Assembly (NCBI RefSeq): GCF_001557535.2
Contig: NZ_CP014307.1
Location: forward strand, 620,001-684,000
Direction: 5' to 3'
Length of the DNA stretch: 64,000 nucleotides
Origin: Burkholderia sp. PAMC 26561
GTDB taxonomy: Bacteria > Pseudomonadota > Gammaproteobacteria > Burkholderiales > Burkholderiaceae
Shown: positions 61,149 through 64,000 of the stretch, piece after piece
Position numbering within the stretch: the stretch's first letter is position 1
Layout: each line of letters begins with the position of its first letter
Translations under genes and position numbers: made by a program
Notes under the pieces: generated by a model
Database searches by the model: none
Seen by the model: only the letters and a program-made list of their open reading frames with translations
What the model was told of the DNA's origin: nothing

Positions 61149-61187
61149 TGTCCAGATTAACGACATCGACTGTCATCAAACTGGACA
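61149..61187. promoter_or_regulatory. Candidate upstream activating sequence
   Basis: Inverted repeat TGTCCAG (61149-61155) and CTGGACA (61181-61187), with GACATC near 61162 and TGTCATC near 61171 between them. It lies about 80-115 bp upstream of the expected transcription start of the downstream promoter, the normal place for NtrC-type binding sites. Confidence 0.5.
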
Positions 61188-61238
61188 TCTATCAGCGGGG
61201 ACCGCCTCAAAACCTTTGCTGGATGAGGCTTTCATGCA

Positions 61239-61254
61239 TGGCATAGGGCTTGCA
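61239..61254 (+). promoter_or_regulatory. Sigma-54 (-24/-12) promoter
   Basis: TGGCATAGGGCTTGCA fits the TGGCAC-N5-TTGCA consensus with the required 10-bp spacing between GG and GC; one mismatch (T for C). Start of transcription expected near 61265, 30 bp before ATG 61295. Confidence 0.75.
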
Positions 61255-61294
61255 AAGTAAGGCTGCCACCACTCGCAGCTTTGCAGGAGCCAAC

Positions 61295-62017
61295 ATGAAA
61301 GCACTTACGATCGCAATTAAATCGGCCGGCCTTATGGCCATCATCACCGGCGCTGTTGCGTGCGCTGCACAGGCCGCACCGACGCCGCGTGACGTGGCGC
61401 CACCGCCGGTCATGGGCAACGCGCCGCCGCCAATGGATGCCACCGGGCCTATGGATAGCACGAGCGCGGCGAGCGTCACCACCGGCGTCATCAAGCAATA
61501 CGTGATCAATCCGGAGGGCGACGTGGACGGCCTGCTTTTCAGCAACGATTCGCTTGTCCGCTTTCCGCCAAACATGGGTGCGAACGTCGCGGCAATCGCC
61601 GCTCCGGGTGACACCATTCGCGTGAGCGGCGTGCCCGAAGCGGAAGGTGCACTTCGCGCGAGAGAGATCACCAATACGCGCAACGGACAGTCGGCTGTCG
61701 AGCAACCGCCCGCTGGCAATGCTCAGCGCCTGCCGCCCTCGCTTCGTGGCGTGAGTCTCGTCAAACTCGATGCGCGCGGCCGCGTGCTGAAGGTGACGAC
61801 CGCGCCGCGCGGCGAACCAGACGGCGTGCTGCTCGCCGATGGCACGGTCATCAAGCTGACGCCACCGGGCGCGCGTCAATTCCCTGCGTTGCTGCAACCG
61901 GGCGCGCTCGTTGCAGCGCACGGCTACGGCACCCGCAATCGTTTCGGGCAGTCGCTGCAGGCCACGTCCTTCGGCACCCCCGGCAATCTGACGCAGCTAT
62001 ACGGCCGCGCCGACTGA
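61295..62017 (+). CDS. Exported protein with two copies of an uncharacterised repeat domain
   Basis: 240-aa exported protein. The start ATG 61295 has GCAGGAG upstream; signal peptide to about residue 27 (AIIKSAGLMAIITG-like IKSAGLMAIITGAVACAAQA). Then a Pro/Met linker and two similar halves of ~65-75 residues: the first has IKQYVINPEGDVDGLLFSND and LVRFPPNMGANVAAIAAPGD, the second VTTAPRGEPDGVLLADGTVI and LTPPGARQFPALLQPGALVA. Each has a PxGExDGxLL turn and then xPP, suggesting a small beta-barrel (OB-like). The neighbouring gene is a paralogue. No known function; predicted to be activated by the sigma-54 regulator. Confidence 0.7.
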   Translation: MKALTIAIKSAGLMAIITGAVACAAQAAPTPRDVAPPPVMGNAPPPMDATGPMDSTSAASVTTGVIKQYVINPEGDVDGLLFSNDSLVRFPPNMGANVAAIAAPGDTIRVSGVPEAEGALRAREITNTRNGQSAVEQPPAGNAQRLPPSLRGVSLVKLDARGRVLKVTTAPRGEPDGVLLADGTVIKLTPPGARQFPALLQPGALVAAHGYGTRNRFGQSLQATSFGTPGNLTQLYGRAD

Positions 62018-62045
62018 TTCTTTTCAACTTCATAAAGGAGCACAC

Positions 62046-62594
62046 ATGCATTGGATAGATCCCGCCTGCCTGCCGGAAACGCGCGGCAAGGTCACGCAAT
62101 TCCTGTTGAATCCGCACGGTGAACTCGACGGACTCGTACTGAATACCGCCGGCAGCACACTGCAAGTTCACTTCCCGCCGCATATGACGAAGCAGGTCAT
62201 GAAGCACATTTCAGTGGGCAACGCCATTCGCGTACACGGCGTGAAACCGCGTGACGCGAATGTCATCGCGGCAGTATCGCTGACGAGTGCGCAAGGCGCG
62301 GAGCTCGTTGATGAAGGCCCGCAGCATCACGGTCCGAAGGCCCCGAAACCTGACGGCAAACCAATGGACGTTCAAGGCGAAGTGACCTTGTCGCTGTATG
62401 GCCCGAAGGGCGAGCTGCGCGGCGCGCTTCTCGACGACGGCACATCGCTGCGCATGCCGCCTCACGCCGCGGCCGAACTCGTGGACTATCTGAGCCCGGG
62501 CGCATGTGTTCAGGCATGGGGGAACGGCGTGAAGAACAAGTATGGCCGCACGATCGACGTCCATGACATCGCCAAGCTGGTCGATGCTGCCTGA
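62046..62594 (+). CDS. Paralogous two-repeat protein without signal peptide
   Basis: 182 aa. It has two halves of the same kind as the preceding protein: RGKVTQFLLNPHGELDGLVL with LQVHFPPHMTKQVMKHISVG, then VTLSLYGPKGELRGALLDDG with LRMPPHAAAELVDYLSPGAC. His-rich linker between (DEGPQHHGPKAPKPDGKP). It begins MHWIDPACLPETRGKV without an export signal, so it should stay in the cytoplasm. 28 bp after the first paralogue with a good AAGGAG site, so the two form one operon. Confidence 0.7.
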   Translation: MHWIDPACLPETRGKVTQFLLNPHGELDGLVLNTAGSTLQVHFPPHMTKQVMKHISVGNAIRVHGVKPRDANVIAAVSLTSAQGAELVDEGPQHHGPKAPKPDGKPMDVQGEVTLSLYGPKGELRGALLDDGTSLRMPPHAAAELVDYLSPGACVQAWGNGVKNKYGRTIDVHDIAKLVDAA

Positions 62595-62751
62595 TCCCAC
62601 GGCCGGAATCTTCTGAGTGGTCGCCGTCGTAATGGCGCAGGACTTGATGCGCGGGACCGGGCGGTTCGGTCTCGCGCAAGGTCTCACGGCGCCCGCGGTG
62701 CGTATTGGCGTCGCCGCTGCGCGTTGAGGCGTCGGCGGCTTGACGCTGGCC

Positions 62752-63282
62752 TTAGAACTGGCCGAACCCCGTCAATCCGATCAGGCTTCCCAGCGCCAGC
62801 AACCACAACGGATGCACCTTCGTCTTGAAAGACAGCACCGCGATCACCGCCGTGATGCCGCCAAGCACCCATTGCGAGTCCGACGCCTCCGCGATCAACG
62901 CGGCGCTCGCCGCAAGGAGACCTGCGGTCATCGGCACGAGGCCGAGTTGCACATATCGTCGCCACGGATGCAACCTGAAGCGCTCCCACGCGTGCATGGC
63001 CGCAATGGTCACGACGGACGAAGGCCCGAACTTCGCAATCGATGTCACGATCACGCCGGGCCATCCCGCGACGTGCCAGCCAATCAGTGTCACGATCATC
63101 ATGTTCGGCCCCGGCGCAGCCTGGGCAAGCGCGAACATCGCGGAAAAATCCGCTTTCGACATCCACTGATGCACCTCGACGACTTGCCGCTGCATCTCGG
63201 GCAGGATGGAGTTGCCGCCGCCGAATGCGAGCAGCGAGAGCTGGCTGAAAATTGCGGCGAGGGAAGCGAGATCGTGGTTCAT
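62752..63282 (-). CDS. ChrA-type chromate transporter, second half protein
   Basis: One half of a split CHR-family transporter (176 aa). Start ATG 63282 overlaps the stop of the upstream half (ATGA). About five to six membrane helices, with family features LSLLAFGGGNSILPEMQRQV, FSAMFALAQAAPGPNMMIVT and FGPSSVVTIAAMHAWERFRL. Short-chain ChrA proteins work as pairs with opposite membrane orientation. Export of chromate or sulfate-like anions is the family role; chromate resistance is not proven. Confidence 0.85.
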   Translation of the reverse strand: MNHDLASLAAIFSQLSLLAFGGGNSILPEMQRQVVEVHQWMSKADFSAMFALAQAAPGPNMMIVTLIGWHVAGWPGVIVTSIAKFGPSSVVTIAAMHAWERFRLHPWRRYVQLGLVPMTAGLLAASAALIAEASDSQWVLGGITAVIAVLSFKTKVHPLWLLALGSLIGLTGFGQF

Positions 63283-63851
63283 CGGTTCACCTCGCGATTC
63301 GTTCTGGATGCGATGAATATCGATATTGGCGTGAGCACGAGCATCACGGGCAGCAGCGGCAAGCGCAGCAATGCGATCGCCACGAACGCCAGCGCGGCGA
63401 CGACTGCCATCGACACTTTCTTGCGCAAGGGCCACGCGACTCTTACGGCCATCGATACAAGCAGACCCGCCGCTGCAGCAGCCAGTCCGGCGAAAAGGTG
63501 GCGGATGTGTACGTCGTTATGCGTGCGCTGATAGAGCACGCCGAGCCCGATCACGATCAGAGATGGCCCGACCAGCAATCCGAGCAGCCCGGCAAGCGCG
63601 CCGGGCACGCCGCGAAATTTCATCCCGATCGCGGCCGACAAGTTGATCACGTTGCCGCCCGGCAGGAACTGGCAAAGGCCGAGCAGATCGGTGAATTCGT
63701 CGGCGTTGAGCCACTTGCGGCGCTCCACGATTTCGCGGCGTGCCAGCGGCAGCGCGCCACCGAACGCGGTCAGCCCGAGCGTCAGGAAGCCGATAAAGAT
63801 ATCCGCGACGGTCGGCGGCGCCGGCGGCTGTGCGTGAGCGTCTTCGTGCAT
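63279..63851 (-). CDS. ChrA-type chromate transporter, first half protein
   Basis: Other half of the split CHR transporter (190 aa). I take ATG 63851 as the start (MHEDAHAQPPAPPTVADIFI). Landmarks: FLTLGLTAFGGALPLARREI, LLGLCQFLPGGNVINLSAAI and MKFRGVPGALAGLLGLLVGP. It overlaps the second half by 4 nt, so they form a translationally coupled pair. Hydrophobic helices match the first half of full-length ChrA. Confidence 0.85.
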   Translation of the reverse strand: MHEDAHAQPPAPPTVADIFIGFLTLGLTAFGGALPLARREIVERRKWLNADEFTDLLGLCQFLPGGNVINLSAAIGMKFRGVPGALAGLLGLLVGPSLIVIGLGVLYQRTHNDVHIRHLFAGLAAAAAGLLVSMAVRVAWPLRKKVSMAVVAALAFVAIALLRLPLLPVMLVLTPISIFIASRTNREVNR

Positions 63852-63948
63852 TGATCGCAATGAGTGCTTTGGAAAAGCGAGAGAGGGTAACGCTTTGTTC
63901 GCGCGGATTCAAAGCGTTGACTGCGCCAGCGTATCGCTGTCCAGATCT

Positions 63949-64000
63949 TTAAGAGGGCTTCGCCGCGTTGCGATCCCGGCGGGATTCGTAAGCTTTCAGA
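63949..64000 (-). CDS. Possible C-terminus of a gene continuing beyond the window
   Basis: On the minus strand the last 51 bases read LKAYESRRDRNAAKPS then stop (TAA at 63949-63951). This looks like a normal protein end, but with so few residues it could be chance. Confidence 0.25.
   Translation of the reverse strand, partial: LKAYESRRDRNAAKPS

Noticed and set aside
1..64000. Mobile elements, CRISPR arrays, tRNA and rRNA genes
   Set aside because: No transposase or integrase frames, no regular spaced repeats and no tRNA-like cloverleaf or rRNA segment were recognised by eye; a tRNA scan would confirm.

Overview
The window looks like a chromosomal segment of a Burkholderiaceae member, most likely the Caballeronia/Paraburkholderia group. 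This is inferred from the high G+C content, the strong third-position G/C bias, and gene families typical of that group: a phasin, HU and H-NS proteins with lysine/alanine-rich tails, an alpha-ketoglutaric semialdehyde dehydrogenase and a two-protein ChrA transporter. No rRNA, tRNA, CRISPR array, phage or insertion sequence was seen. The coding is ordinary, dense and mostly intact; one decayed gene (a LysR remnant near 13.0 kb) was found.

Layout. 0-1.6 kb: end of an amino-acid-binding protein and an mqsRA toxin-antitoxin pair with a palindromic operator. 1.9-6.5 kb: a paoABC-type periplasmic molybdenum aldehyde oxidoreductase and a MocA-type cofactor cytidylyltransferase. 6.5-19.8 kb: a glycosyltransferase, a YdeP-family molybdoenzyme, a sugar-efflux MFS protein, DUF2000 and AraC genes, an FAD amine/amino-acid oxidase divergent from an XRE-cupin regulator, an FUSC exporter and small proteins. 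20-22 kb: a phasin, an HU protein and an H-NS protein, the last two carrying histone-H1-like basic tails. 22-31 kb: an MFS carrier, a MipA/OmpV porin, a chemoreceptor, a deaminase, a PHB-depolymerase-type esterase with a CopG regulator, and a manganese catalase. 31-38 kb: an ACS-type MFS carrier, DAHP synthase, an amino-acid permease, a cold-shock protein and a TetR/DHA2 efflux pair.

38.2-43.6 kb is a coherent cobalt-type nitrile hydratase locus: a CobW-type GTPase, a DUF1097 membrane protein, NHase beta, NHase alpha (motif CTLCSC), an NHase accessory protein, the CbtB/CbtA cobalt importer and a GlxA-type AraC regulator. The logic is cobalt uptake, delivery, insertion and catalysis in one unit; no amidase is present in the window.

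43.7-58 kb: a LysR regulator, a TIGR03118-like lipoprotein, an amino-acid-binding protein with an AstE/aspartoacylase-like hydrolase, folE, serine acetyltransferase, several small hydrophilic Burkholderia-type proteins, and a sugar-acid cluster (SMP-30 lactonase, 2,5-dioxovalerate dehydrogenase, hydroxypyruvate/oxo-tetronate isomerase).

57.7-62.6 kb is the part I consider most worth testing. A two-component system (histidine kinase plus sigma-54 response regulator with GAFTGA) is followed by a well-spaced -24/-12 promoter and an upstream inverted repeat. Downstream lie two paralogous genes, one exported and one apparently cytoplasmic, together holding four copies of a small repeat domain of unknown role. 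The window ends with a split ChrA transporter.
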